From the NCBI GenBank assembly GCA_034190295.1, contig JAXHSW010000005.1, forward strand, positions 45,835-109,834: a stretch of 64,000 bases of DNA, in the 5' to 3' direction. Positions 1 through 7,629 of this stretch are shown piece after piece. This stretch comes from Okeania sp034190295 (GTDB lineage: Bacteria > Cyanobacteriota > Cyanobacteriia > Cyanobacteriales > Microcoleaceae). Each line of letters opens with the position of its first letter. The stretch's first letter is position 1. The translations under genes and the position numbers were made by a program. The notes beneath the pieces are model-generated. The model searched no databases. It saw only the letters and a program-made list of their open reading frames with translations, and was not told the DNA's origin.

Positions 1-359
1 AGCACCAAACAAGCAGACTCACCTGTACCAATCTTGTACTGTAGCTCTATATTCACTCGCTCCTCAATTTCTTCTAAACTCAAAGTTTCAATTATCAGAG
101 TTCCCTGCTGAAAATGCTGAGATAGTTGTTCAGCATTCGATAACCACACCCGTCGTCCCTCTCTCTTGGCATAACGTAACCCCTTAGCTAACTCACTCAA
201 ATCTTTACCTTTAAGACTGCAGTCATCTTCGTCTAGATTATAGACTTCACTAGGTAATCTAGCTGAAGAAGCATTGAGTGCTTCTAGTAGAATATTTAGT
301 CCCTCTGGGTGAGCAAATGCCATCACGCGCAGAACTACAGTATCTATAATATTATTCAT
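1..359 (-). CDS. PIN-domain protein, C-terminus cut by window edge
   Basis: Reading the minus strand from an ATG at 359-357 gives about 119 residues with no stop before the window edge, so the C-terminus is missing. The N-terminus reads MNNIIDTVVLRVMAFAHPEG, with an early Asp in a hydrophobic strand as in PIN-domain RNases. The last visible residues, TGESACLVL, fit the central acidic position of a PIN fold. PIN proteins are usually Mg-dependent RNases and often the toxin of a toxin-antitoxin pair. The gene is divergent from the XRE/ImmA-like gene that starts at 511, with about 150 bp between the two starts, so a shared regulatory region is likely. The PIN assignment is from motif reading only. 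Confidence 0.6.
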   Translation of the reverse strand, partial: MNNIIDTVVLRVMAFAHPEGLNILLEALNASSARLPSEVYNLDEDDCSLKGKDLSELAKGLRYAKREGRRVWLSNAEQLSQHFQQGTLIIETLSLEEIEERVNIELQYKIGTGESACLV

Positions 360-484
360 ATATTTAGCGCTCAGTAAAATTTATATCGACAAGAGAAATA
401 CAAATTCCTCATCCTCATATAGCTATACCCAAATTTTTATTTCGGAGATGTCTAATGTTAATTGATAAGATAAATACAGATATT

Positions 485-503
485 TTTTAACGAAGTGTTA
501 AAA
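485..503 (+). promoter_or_regulatory. Inverted repeat just upstream of the XRE gene, candidate operator
   Basis: A perfect 7-bp inverted repeat (TTTTAAC, spacer GAAGT, GTTAAAA) ends 7 bases before the ATG at 511. XRE-family regulators commonly bind such dyads and repress their own operon. The site could also act on the divergent PIN gene. The function is inferred from position and symmetry only. Confidence 0.35.
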
Positions 504-510
504 TTAGACC

Positions 511-1656
511 ATGAATTACGAATTTTTGGGCCAGCGCTTAAGAATTTCTCGCGAACGCGCACGTCTAAATCAATCTCAAGCTGCTCAGTTGCTCGAATTA
601 ACCCCCGCTGCTCTCAACCAATATGAAAGTGGAAAACGTCGTGTGGACGCCTTGCAGTTAGAACGTCTAGCTAGACTTTATGGAGTGCCATTGCGATCGC
701 TTTTTAGTGAAGAAACAACCCGCACCGACTGGGAAGAATCTCTACGTCTATGTTCGGAAAAAATTTCTACTTCCGGCAAAGCAGGTATAGGGCAACTGAT
801 TGAAGAAATTTTCACTCTGGAAGAACTCTATACTGAGACAGAAACACCTTTCCCAGGCATTCCTCACCCACCATTTGCCCCTTTTACAGAATCCCAGTTG
901 CATGAAACTGAGGCAGGAATTTGGGCAGCTCAAAAAGCTCGCTCCCACTATAACTTGGGCATTGCACCCCTGATTGACGTGGGTCGTTTTTTAGAAGCTC
1001 TGGGGTTAATGGTGTTCAGAATACCTTTTGGTAAAGAACAAGATGCTATTTCCGGGGTATTTTTTCTACACCCCAAGTTGGGAACAATTGCAGCTCTCAA
1101 CCTGGAACAAGAAGTTAACCGTCACCCATTTACCCTAACTTATGGATTAGCTTACAGTCTATTTTTGTACGATCGCCCAGCGGTAATCTTGCGACATGGG
1201 GATACTACCCCTTTAGAAAATTTTGCTCAGACATTTGCTGCTTATTTTTTGATTCCTGCAACTGCTTTACAGCAACGTTTACAAGCTCTAGGGGTTAAGG
1301 TTGTCAGAAATCCGGCCACAGTTGTTAATCTTGCCTATTACTTTGGAGTCAGCTATGAAGAAATGTTGTATCGTTTGCAATTGGAACACCGACTGGTTAA
1401 TTCTCAGAATAATTTTCAGAATGTTAAACCTTTGTTGTTAGCTCGTTGTTTGGGTTTTCCTAGCGATGATAGGTTTCGGCAAGGTTCGATCGCTTTGGAA
1501 GAAATGTTACCTCGAATTTTTATTGAGTTGGGATTTCGTGCTGTTGAACAGTCTAAGCTATCTTTACGACGGGTTGCAGAAATGCTTGGCATCAGTGATA
1601 TTGAATTGGAGGAACGTTTATATGAGATAGAGGAAACTAAGTATAATTTTTACTAA
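511..1656 (+). CDS. XRE-family HTH protein fused to a degenerate ImmA/IrrE-like domain
   Basis: The 381-residue protein has an N-terminal XRE helix-turn-helix (about residues 7-60; LNQSQAAQLLELTPAALNQY is a typical recognition region). An ImmA/IrrE (DUF955)-like region follows at about 145-270. In that family the zinc-binding helix normally reads HEXXH. Here the aligned stretch is FTLTYGLAYSLF, so both His and the Glu are replaced (Tyr211, Gly212, Tyr215). The later conserved E..AxxFAaxxLxP segment is kept (ENFAQTFAAYFLIP). It is therefore probably a DNA-binding or sensing protein without peptidase activity. A third helical segment near the C-terminus (RRVAEMLGISDIELEERL) looks like a second small HTH. 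It is divergent from a PIN-domain gene, which suggests an antitoxin or regulator role. Confidence 0.75.
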   Translation: MNYEFLGQRLRISRERARLNQSQAAQLLELTPAALNQYESGKRRVDALQLERLARLYGVPLRSLFSEETTRTDWEESLRLCSEKISTSGKAGIGQLIEEIFTLEELYTETETPFPGIPHPPFAPFTESQLHETEAGIWAAQKARSHYNLGIAPLIDVGRFLEALGLMVFRIPFGKEQDAISGVFFLHPKLGTIAALNLEQEVNRHPFTLTYGLAYSLFLYDRPAVILRHGDTTPLENFAQTFAAYFLIPATALQQRLQALGVKVVRNPATVVNLAYYFGVSYEEMLYRLQLEHRLVNSQNNFQNVKPLLLARCLGFPSDDRFRQGSIALEEMLPRIFIELGFRAVEQSKLSLRRVAEMLGISDIELEERLYEIEETKYNFY

Positions 1657-2022
1657 TCAAAATATCTTAAACAATTGTTTCTTCAAATCAAAACGACTAA
1701 AATTTAGGCAAAATTATAAAAATTTATTCAACGTACTTGCTTTATTACAGCGATTTGTATCATACTTTAAACATTGATATGATGCTCTACTTGTATCTAA
1801 CAGTAAAAATATCCTGTTTCTAGGAAGCTCAAAGCCAGTATTTACGTTAAAACCATCCTCAAAATCATAATTTGAACTTCACTATAGATAGCGGCAAAAA
1901 AACAAATTTATAATAAGCATAAATACTTGAGTAAATATAACTATTGACAAATTGCTTTTTATTAGTACTTCAACATAAGCTTTTTTTTGACTAGAGATTA
2001 AGTCAGAGGAGAAAAAATTAAA
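1657..2022. other. Intergenic, no gene seen
   Basis: AT-rich spacer with no convincing reading frame. TTGACA at 1944-1949 could be a -35 box for the following toxin-antitoxin operon, but no good -10 box lies at the right spacing. A clear ribosome binding site (GAGGAG) lies about a dozen bases before the ATG at 2023. Confidence 0.4.
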
Positions 2023-2286
2023 ATGTATAAAAAATCAAAAGAGCTAAGGGAAATAATCAGAAAAGTAGACAGCCTTTCACCAGAAGAGCAATTATCTTTA
2101 ATATCTTATTTAACAAATAGACTGAAAATGTGTGAAATCAAAAAAAAGCCGAGTAGAGATTGGACAGATTTAGAAGGAATAGCACCTAATTTATTAGAAG
2201 GAATGGATGCTCAAGAGTATGTTACTCGGATGAGACGAGGAGAGTTTCCCGAGTTAGAAATTCAACAAAATAAATTGGGTAATTAA
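2023..2286 (+). CDS. Small antitoxin-like protein preceding a PIN toxin
   Basis: An 87-residue charged protein with an N-terminal helical, coiled-coil-like segment (KSKELREIIRKVDSLSPEEQ). The middle and C-terminus have no motif I can name. A GAGGAG ribosome binding site supports the start. The stop is followed after two bases by the GTG start of a PIN-domain gene, a typical antitoxin-toxin pairing in cyanobacteria. The usual role would be to bind and neutralise the toxin and repress the operon. Since the toxin gene is broken, this antitoxin may now be a solitary relic. Function is inferred from context only. Confidence 0.6.
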   Translation: MYKKSKELREIIRKVDSLSPEEQLSLISYLTNRLKMCEIKKKPSRDWTDLEGIAPNLLEGMDAQEYVTRMRRGEFPELEIQQNKLGN

Positions 2287-2288
2287 CA

Positions 2289-2994
2289 GTGAATATAGAA
2301 GAAAGTCTCCAGGATGTAACTCACTTATTTATAGATACTGCACCAGTTATTTACTATGTTGAACAAAACCCCCGATATCTAGAAACAGCAAGAGCGGTAT
2401 TTAATTATATTCGTGAAGATAGTTTAATAGCAGTAACTTCTCCAATTACCTTATCTGAATGTTTAGTACGTCCTTATAGTTTAGGACAGACACAATTACA
2501 GAAATATTTTATTGACGTTATTGTAAATGGTAATAATACGATTTTTGTGCCTATTGACGATCCTAATATAGCACTAGAAGCAGCTCAAATCAGAGCAAGA
2601 TATAATCTACAATTACCGAAGAATTAATAATTAAAGAATTAAAGAATTAAATAATTTAGGTTTAAAGCCTCCCCTTAGCTGCGCTGCTAGCTACCGCTCT
2701 ACAAGGGGAAAAAAAGCGGTCGTTGCGTAGCGCACCCGTTGGGTGGGATGGATGGATTTCCTAAGCATATCCAATCGACTCCTGTGAATAAATTTTTTCC
2801 TTTTATTCAATCAATTCCGTTTTTAGGGAGAGGTAATTATCAATTATCCATTATCAATTATCAATTATTGAACCGATGCTTTTCAAATTGCTGTAGCATT
2901 AGCAGCAGAATGTGAGGCATTTTTAACAAATGATAATGTATTTAGAAGAATAACAGAATTGACTATATTATTGCTAGATGAATTAGAAATTTGA
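2289..2994 (+). pseudogene. PIN-domain toxin gene (VapC-like) interrupted by a repeat insertion
   Basis: The 5' part (GTG at 2289) encodes 112 residues with PIN features: LFIDTAPVIYYVEQ with the first catalytic Asp, a central TLSECLV Glu, and IRARYNLQLP. It then runs into repeat DNA and stops at 2627. The missing C-terminus reappears at 2875-2994 as DAFQIAVALAAECEAFLTND followed by 19 residues and TGA. It supplies the LPDAFQ and TND acidic positions of the PIN active site. Joined, the two parts give about 150 residues, normal for the family. The inserted stretch of about 250 bp belongs to a repeat family seen elsewhere in this window. The two halves are out of frame even if the insert is removed at the shared ACCG, so a one-base change also occurred. 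The toxin is most likely dead. Confidence 0.8.
2625..2874 (+). mobile_element. MITE-like repeat inserted in the PIN toxin gene
   Basis: About 250 bp with no coding capacity splits the PIN gene. It holds GGTTTAAAGCCTCCCCTTA, AAGCGGTCGTTGCGTAGCGC, GGGTGGGATGG and a run of ATTATCAATT-type short repeats. The same blocks recur near 6,640-6,870 (inverted), 12,640-12,730, 15,721-15,840, 20,264-20,390 and 26,965-27,199. ACCG occurs at both borders and may be a short target duplication. No transposase is present, so any movement would depend on a partner elsewhere. Confidence 0.65.
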
Positions 2995-3310
2995 AGTAGA
3001 TGTAGGGTTGGTTTGAGCTGTTGCCGATATGTTTTCGTTTTACTGCGCGAGATGAAAAGCATTCCGTAGAAAAAAGGCGGAGATAACTAGAGAAAGTTAG
3101 TATTTATGTTTGGTATTTGCTGTAACCCACCAGTAATAAATTGTCGATAAAGCAAATAAAAAAAATACAATTCAGAGAGATAAAATAATAGATTTAAGTA
3201 ATAACATCAAACTCAGACAAGTTGTTTACTTATAATAGCCAATATAGTTGATTAACCAAAAATTGAAACAGCGTCGCAACAAGAAAATGAGATATAACAA
3301 TCGCTTATTT
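2995..3310. other. Intergenic, no gene seen
   Basis: AT-rich sequence between the broken toxin gene and the convergent GIY-YIG gene. I see no reading frame, RNA gene or clear terminator in it. Confidence 0.35.
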
Positions 3311-4207
3311 TTACCAGACAAGTTTTTCGTTTAGTTTAAAATCATCAGGCAATATTTTGAGATTATTGCAAACTTTTAAAAGATAATCTATTCTAATTTT
3401 TTCTGTCTCCTTTCTAATTTTTTGTGTTTCCGTATAAGCAGGTGGCAAATCTAAATCCAATGATTCTATTAAAGTAGGAATATTTGTCAGTTTTTTGACG
3501 GTGATTCCAAAATTATTGGAGTTTGTTAGATAAGGATGTGTAGCTTTAAAAATGTGCCTTGAAACTGTATGGCTAAATAATTCTATAAATACAAAAACTA
3601 CCTGTCTTAAGTTAATCAAAAAACATCTTGTTTCTGCATCATAAGTGCAAAAACGTTTTTTTGTTCTGTGATTAACTCTATTCCACAATAACTGACCCAT
3701 ATTTTGCTGACATATAACTAAAATTTGAGGTATATTTTCAGTATCATCAATTCCAGCAATAAACCCACGAATCATATCCCAATTTTCCCTAGGAACTGTC
3801 ACACCATTTATATTGTCAAATTTAACCGATGGGAATAAAGGAGTATTAGCTAATTTTAATAGTCGCTGTAACTCAGAAAGTTTTGGGCTTTTTTTGGGCA
3901 GATATTCTTTAACTTTAGTATCGTTTTGTAGTGGCTTAATTTCCTCAATGTATTTTTTCTCTAAATTATCTAATTCTGATAGAGGTGCTTCAATATAGTA
4001 GATATAAACTTTATCCAATCCTTTCCTAGCAAATTGTTTGTAACGATGATGAGTTTTTCCTGCCCAACGCTTTCTTAAGTTTTGAGCTTGACCTATATAT
4101 AATATTTGATTTTGCTCATCAGCGATGAAATAAATTCCTGGTACATTAGGAAGAAGAGAACGACTTTTTAAAGAACATTTGCCATAAAATTTGGGTAAGT
4201 TATCCAT
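3311..4207 (-). CDS. GIY-YIG nuclease-domain protein
   Basis: A 298-residue protein with a GIY-YIG endonuclease fold at its N-terminus. GIY is at residues 24-26 and YIG at 37-39, followed by Q-N-L-R-K-R-W with the expected Arg and, near residue 85, LEKKYIEEIKPLQND with the conserved Glu and Asn. All main catalytic positions seem present, so DNA cleavage is plausible. The C-terminal two thirds is unrecognised; it has a polar tail rich in Lys, Glu and Thr. It is not UvrC, which is far longer. It is divergent from the deoxyribosyltransferase-like gene at 4296. Role unknown: repair, a homing-like nuclease or defence are all possible. Confidence 0.7.
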   Translation of the reverse strand: MDNLPKFYGKCSLKSRSLLPNVPGIYFIADEQNQILYIGQAQNLRKRWAGKTHHRYKQFARKGLDKVYIYYIEAPLSELDNLEKKYIEEIKPLQNDTKVKEYLPKKSPKLSELQRLLKLANTPLFPSVKFDNINGVTVPRENWDMIRGFIAGIDDTENIPQILVICQQNMGQLLWNRVNHRTKKRFCTYDAETRCFLINLRQVVFVFIELFSHTVSRHIFKATHPYLTNSNNFGITVKKLTNIPTLIESLDLDLPPAYTETQKIRKETEKIRIDYLLKVCNNLKILPDDFKLNEKLVW

Positions 4208-4295
4208 AATTTTATCTGCTCAACTTTTCGACAAAATTTTATCAGTAAACCTTCATCATAAATTTTATCTAAAGAGCTAACAGAAATAATCAGAA

Positions 4296-4766
4296 ATGAA
4301 AAAAACAATTTATCTAGCTAATCCTTATGGTTTCTCAAAGCAACAAAAAGAATTGCTACTTCCTCCTATAGCCGAAAAATTGAAATCTTTAGGAGCGGAA
4401 GTTTGGGAACCATTTGAACGAAATAACCAACAAGACTTCTCAAGGCCAGGATGGGCCTACATTATTGCTCAAGCAGATTTGAGTGATGTAAGAAACTGCG
4501 ATGCTATATTTGCTATTGTCAATGGCACACCGCCTGATGAAGGTGTAATGGTTGAATTAGGTGTGGCGATCGCCCTCAATAAAAAAGTTTTTCTATTTCG
4601 AGATGATTTTCGTCGCTGCACGGATAGTGAAAATTATCCACTGAATCTGATGATATTTGCAGGTCTACCAGAAAAGGGTTGGGAAAATTATTATTATAAG
4701 TCTGTGGAAGAAATTGATTCAAAACACAAAGCTTTATATAAGTGGCTATTAGAAGATCGGGACTAA
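4296..4766 (+). CDS. Nucleoside 2-deoxyribosyltransferase-like protein
   Basis: A 156-residue protein of the nucleoside 2-deoxyribosyltransferase family. The N-terminus KKTIYLANPYGFS matches the start of the fold. NCDAIFAIVNGTPPDEGV and then VELGVAIALNKKVFLF form the hallmark region, with the likely catalytic Glu at 87. The family swaps bases between deoxynucleosides or hydrolyses the glycosidic bond, and length is normal (about 150). No purine or pyrimidine salvage gene is adjacent. Relatives of this fold also occur in nucleotide-signalling defence systems, but nothing here proves that. Confidence 0.8.
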   Translation: MKKTIYLANPYGFSKQQKELLLPPIAEKLKSLGAEVWEPFERNNQQDFSRPGWAYIIAQADLSDVRNCDAIFAIVNGTPPDEGVMVELGVAIALNKKVFLFRDDFRRCTDSENYPLNLMIFAGLPEKGWENYYYKSVEEIDSKHKALYKWLLEDRD

Positions 4767-4922
4767 TTTTGTACCTCGCTGCCACTACCAATGTTACAAC
4801 TTAATGTCGTGAATGTGAGCTACAATTAGACATAGGCGTGAATAAAGATATAGACTTTTTGTAAAAGTAGGGAACAGGGAAGATGTTTTTAGGAAAAAAA
4901 TACAGATTTTTTTGTCGCTTCA

Positions 4923-5071
4923 AACTGCGGACTTCAGCAACAAGACTCTCTCTTATGGGACAGTGTTTAAATTAACAACTGACTTTAAGGGCAAGGGAGG
5001 CAACTTTTGTAGTAAGACAATTAAATATTGCTTTTATCCTAAACTAAAAGCAATAGCTGAAGTCCGCAGTT
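4923..5071. repeat. Inverted-repeat-bounded element of about 150 bp
   Basis: AACTGCGGACTTCAGC at 4923-4938 is repeated perfectly in inverted orientation at 5056-5071. The 117-bp interior has no gene. The 16-bp ends suggest a small MITE-like element, though no second copy was found in this window. The rest of 4767-5164 shows no gene. Confidence 0.5.
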
Positions 5072-5164
5072 CCTCTGGAGGGGGATAGCTGATGGCTGAC
5101 GACTGTTAGCTCCGCATGACAAACGGAAATGCTTATAGTCATCTTAAGATGAATTAAACTATTA

Positions 5165-5186
5165 GCCAAGGATTGAAATCCTTGGC
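5165..5186 (-). terminator. Hairpin downstream of the TerB-like gene
   Basis: A perfect 9-bp stem (GCCAAGGAT / ATCCTTGGC) with a 4-base loop lies 18 bases past the stop codon of the minus-strand TerB-like gene. The following T tract on that strand is weak, so it is only a probable terminator. Confidence 0.5.
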
Positions 5187-5203
5187 AAGCCTTAAAATAT
5201 CAA

Positions 5204-5713
5204 CTACTTATCTTCCCCAGGTATACCTTCAGGAAACCAAATCTTTATTCGTTTCTCTTTAAGCGCCTTTTCTTCTTCAAAGAGGTTCTCTAGTTCTAGA
5301 ACTTTAGCTTCAGAAATTCCTAACTTAGTTGCCATTTTACGAATAGTAGCTTTTTCTCCTTCACTATACTCCCCATCAGCAGCTGAAGCTTGGATGGCTT
5401 CATAAATAAGGACATAACGACCCTGTTTAGCTAAAGGATTGCTAAAGAGCAGCTTTTCTATATCGTCAGTTGAACCCGTACCATCGTAAGTTTTCAGTTC
5501 ATCAATTTGACTGTCACTCATTTGCGGGTGGTAGGTAGTGGCATGACCTATTACCCAATCCCGCTCTGCTTGTGCAAGTTCTCCATCACCATTAGCACAG
5601 AGAAGAAGTGCCTTGTACCAAATGATAGATGTTTCATCGGGGAGTACCTTAGTGATTCCGTAGCGCTCGGTCTTGATCCAGGGAGCAGGTCCGTAAGTTT
5701 CGTATGTTGTCAT
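5204..5713 (-). CDS. TerB-like protein
   Basis: A 169-residue soluble protein with two TerB-type acidic helix motifs. The first is CANGDGELAQAERDWVIG (about residues 40-57). The second is ASAADGEYSEGEKATIRK (about 110-127), followed by a LGISEAKVLELE helix. Tellurite-resistance TerB and its DUF533-like relatives share this A-DG-ES-E pattern and are thought to bind metal at the membrane or in stress complexes. No other ter genes are nearby, so tellurite resistance itself is not implied. The C-terminus is a charged coiled coil ending in WFPEGIPGEDK. Single-gene unit with a hairpin just downstream. Confidence 0.7.
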   Translation of the reverse strand: MTTYETYGPAPWIKTERYGITKVLPDETSIIWYKALLLCANGDGELAQAERDWVIGHATTYHPQMSDSQIDELKTYDGTGSTDDIEKLLFSNPLAKQGRYVLIYEAIQASAADGEYSEGEKATIRKMATKLGISEAKVLELENLFEEEKALKEKRIKIWFPEGIPGEDK

Positions 5714-6099
5714 TTCTATTTAACTTTTAAGCTTAATGTTGGAATAAGTAGGTAGGCGCTAATAAACATAACTATGTAACGAAATGTTAATATAGTCAAA
5801 ACCCTTGAGATTGCTTCCTTCCACGGAGTGACCGTCGCAATTACATAGTTGTAAATTTTCCCGCTTACTTACTTACATCAAAGGTTTGTTAAAGAAATAT
5901 TCCCATGTAGATTAAGAAGTTAGCTAATATTTAGATTGATTTAATGAATTAATAAATTATAGCTGATAGCTAATATATGACGGCTGTTTGCGCAGCATTC
6001 CGCAGGAAATTCTTACATTAGCAGCCCAGTTAATGTTAATTATTCTTATGTTTAATTCTCCCTAGCTTTCCCACTCCCCCACTTCCTAAAAAAACTTTT
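5714..6099. other. Intergenic, no gene seen
   Basis: AT-rich spacer between two minus-strand genes. It includes short GCGCAGCATTCCGCAGGAAAT-like text (split here only by wording) that also occurs near 24,655, so it contains dispersed repeat remnants. No gene or RNA recognised. Confidence 0.35.
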
Positions 6100-6597
6100 T
6101 CAGCACACCCTAATTTTATCCAAATCAAAATCAAACTTACCAATATAAATCAATTTAGCCTGTCGCCCGTGGAGGTTTTTTTCAACAGTATTTCCTACAT
6201 CAGAAAAACTCAAACAAACCCGCAAAAAATTAGGAGGATAATAAACTAATTTTTCAGCCCATTCAATGGCAACAATACCCAAAGGTACTTCCAAACCCTC
6301 CCAATAAATATCCAAATTCAAAGCTTCAATTTCATAACTTTCTAAACGATATAAATCAAAATGATAAAGAGGAACTTTGCCAGAAAAATACTCATTAATC
6401 AAAGTAAAAGTAGGGCTATCAATTGTTTCCTTTATTCCCAAACCAGCACCAAGACCTTGAACAAAAGTAGTTTTACCACTACCTAAATTTCCCTCCAATA
6501 AAATCACACTACCAGCAGGCAAAATTTTCCCTAAACTTTTACCAAGATTGTAAGTTGCTGGAGTATTTTGTAGTGACAAAAAAACTTCTTTATTCAT
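6100..6597 (-). CDS. tsaE: tRNA threonylcarbamoyladenosine biosynthesis ATPase TsaE
   Basis: A 165-residue P-loop ATPase matching TsaE (YjeE). Walker A is GNLGSGKTT at residues 36-44. Then come SPTFTLINEY, the LYHFDLYRL segment and GIVAIEWAEKL, all typical of the family. TsaE works with TsaB and TsaD to make the t6A37 modification on ANN-decoding tRNAs. Length is normal. The gene stands alone on the minus strand; no other t6A gene is in the window. The last 20 residues are less conserved and run close to repeat-rich DNA. Confidence 0.93.
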   Translation of the reverse strand: MNKEVFLSLQNTPATYNLGKSLGKILPAGSVILLEGNLGSGKTTFVQGLGAGLGIKETIDSPTFTLINEYFSGKVPLYHFDLYRLESYEIEALNLDIYWEGLEVPLGIVAIEWAEKLVYYPPNFLRVCLSFSDVGNTVEKNLHGRQAKLIYIGKFDFDLDKIRVC

Positions 6598-6635
6598 AAC
6601 TATTTAGGGTTGACTGAAAAAGTCTTATGGGTAAG

Positions 6636-6871
6636 GGTCATTTCAGTTATCAGTTATCAGTTATCAGTTATCAGTACCGACTACTAAAGCCGGAGAAAAC
6701 GAAAATACACTCATTGAATATTTATCTTGGTAGATTGGATATGCTTAGGAAATCCATCCATCCCACCCTACGGGAAGCTCCGAAGAGCGACCGCTTTTCA
6801 TCCCCCTTTTAGGGCTATGCTTTATAAACATCTTTCTTAACATAAAAATTGACACTGGTAGACAAGTTATG
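6636..6871 (-). mobile_element. MITE-like repeat copy, inverted
   Basis: It begins with GGTCATTTCAGTTATCAG and further CAGTTAT units, followed by TACCGA. It continues with CTTAGGAAATCCATCCATCC, GAGCGACCGCTTTTCATCCC and GGGCTATGCTTTATAAACAT. The first blocks are the reverse complement of the 2.6-kb and 27-kb copies. The last block and the ACAAGTTAT end match the copy at 47,603-47,740. No coding capacity. Confidence 0.6.
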
Positions 6872-7629
6872 TAGAAGTCTTTAAAAGGTTTTTGTCAGAG
6901 AAAAAGTGTATTAAAAAGTAAATTTTTTTTGATAACTTAAGTAGTTTTTCCTATCTACTATGATTCTTTCTCCTTTCTCCCCTGCTCCCTGCTCCCCTAC
7001 TCCCCTGCTTCCCACAAGGTTTTCAGGAGTTCCCGATCGGGGATAGCTAAAAGGGGGAGGCTTTAAACCCAATTTTTCGGTAAGGGTAGGAGACAGCTAT
7101 ACTCGAGAAATGGGAATTATAGAGGAGGTAAGAGGAAGAATAATCAAGGGATTATTCTGCGCAACTATGCGCCTAAAATGCTAATTTTTTGAACCATTAT
7201 ATATACCAATTTGAAAAAAGAATGTTACGAATAATAAGGGCGATCGAAAGACTTTAAAGGAGATGTCCCTTTGACAAAAAAGAGAATTTCCTAGTTCAAA
7301 ACTGGTATTAAAGCCATTCCCATACGACTCCTGACTCCTAACTCCTAAGAAATATCCTAGCTATTTGTAGCAAAAATTTATCAAATTGGTATTACGACCT
7401 AAAAGCTTGGACTTTTTTTAACTAAAAAATGCTAAAACCTTTATATAGCAATCAGGAATAAGTTGTGAGAATTGAAGTATTCCTTAAAAGTACAGAATAT
7501 AGCAATTATTACATTTATATGATACGTTTTTTCTTCTCCTCTGTTGCCTGTTGCCTAAAAGTTTCCAATATCTCACAACTCAAATCATATTGCTATATGT
7601 CAATGCTTCCCCAGAGCGATCGGTAAACC
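6872..7629. other. Repeat-rich intergenic region
   Basis: No gene seen. At 6,985-7,090 is a block with CCCACAAGGTTTTCAGGAGT and an inverted AGGCTTTAAACCC end; it is very similar to 48,205-48,290. CTGCGCAACTATGCGCCTAA begins at 7157 and recurs inverted at 12,591-12,613 with one mismatch. Short ACTCCTGACTCCTAACTCC runs lie near 7,325. Confidence 0.45.

Noticed and set aside
3311..4766. GIY-YIG plus deoxyribosyltransferase-like pair as a defence system
   Set aside because: The genes are divergent with separate promoters and no third partner; the link is only proximity, so I report the genes without that claim.
5204..5713. Tellurite resistance operon
   Set aside because: Only one TerB-like protein is present; no TerC, TerD or TerE genes are next to it.
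6627..6812. 61-codon frame after tsaE
   Set aside because: It lies wholly in CAGTTAT microsatellite and MITE-like DNA.
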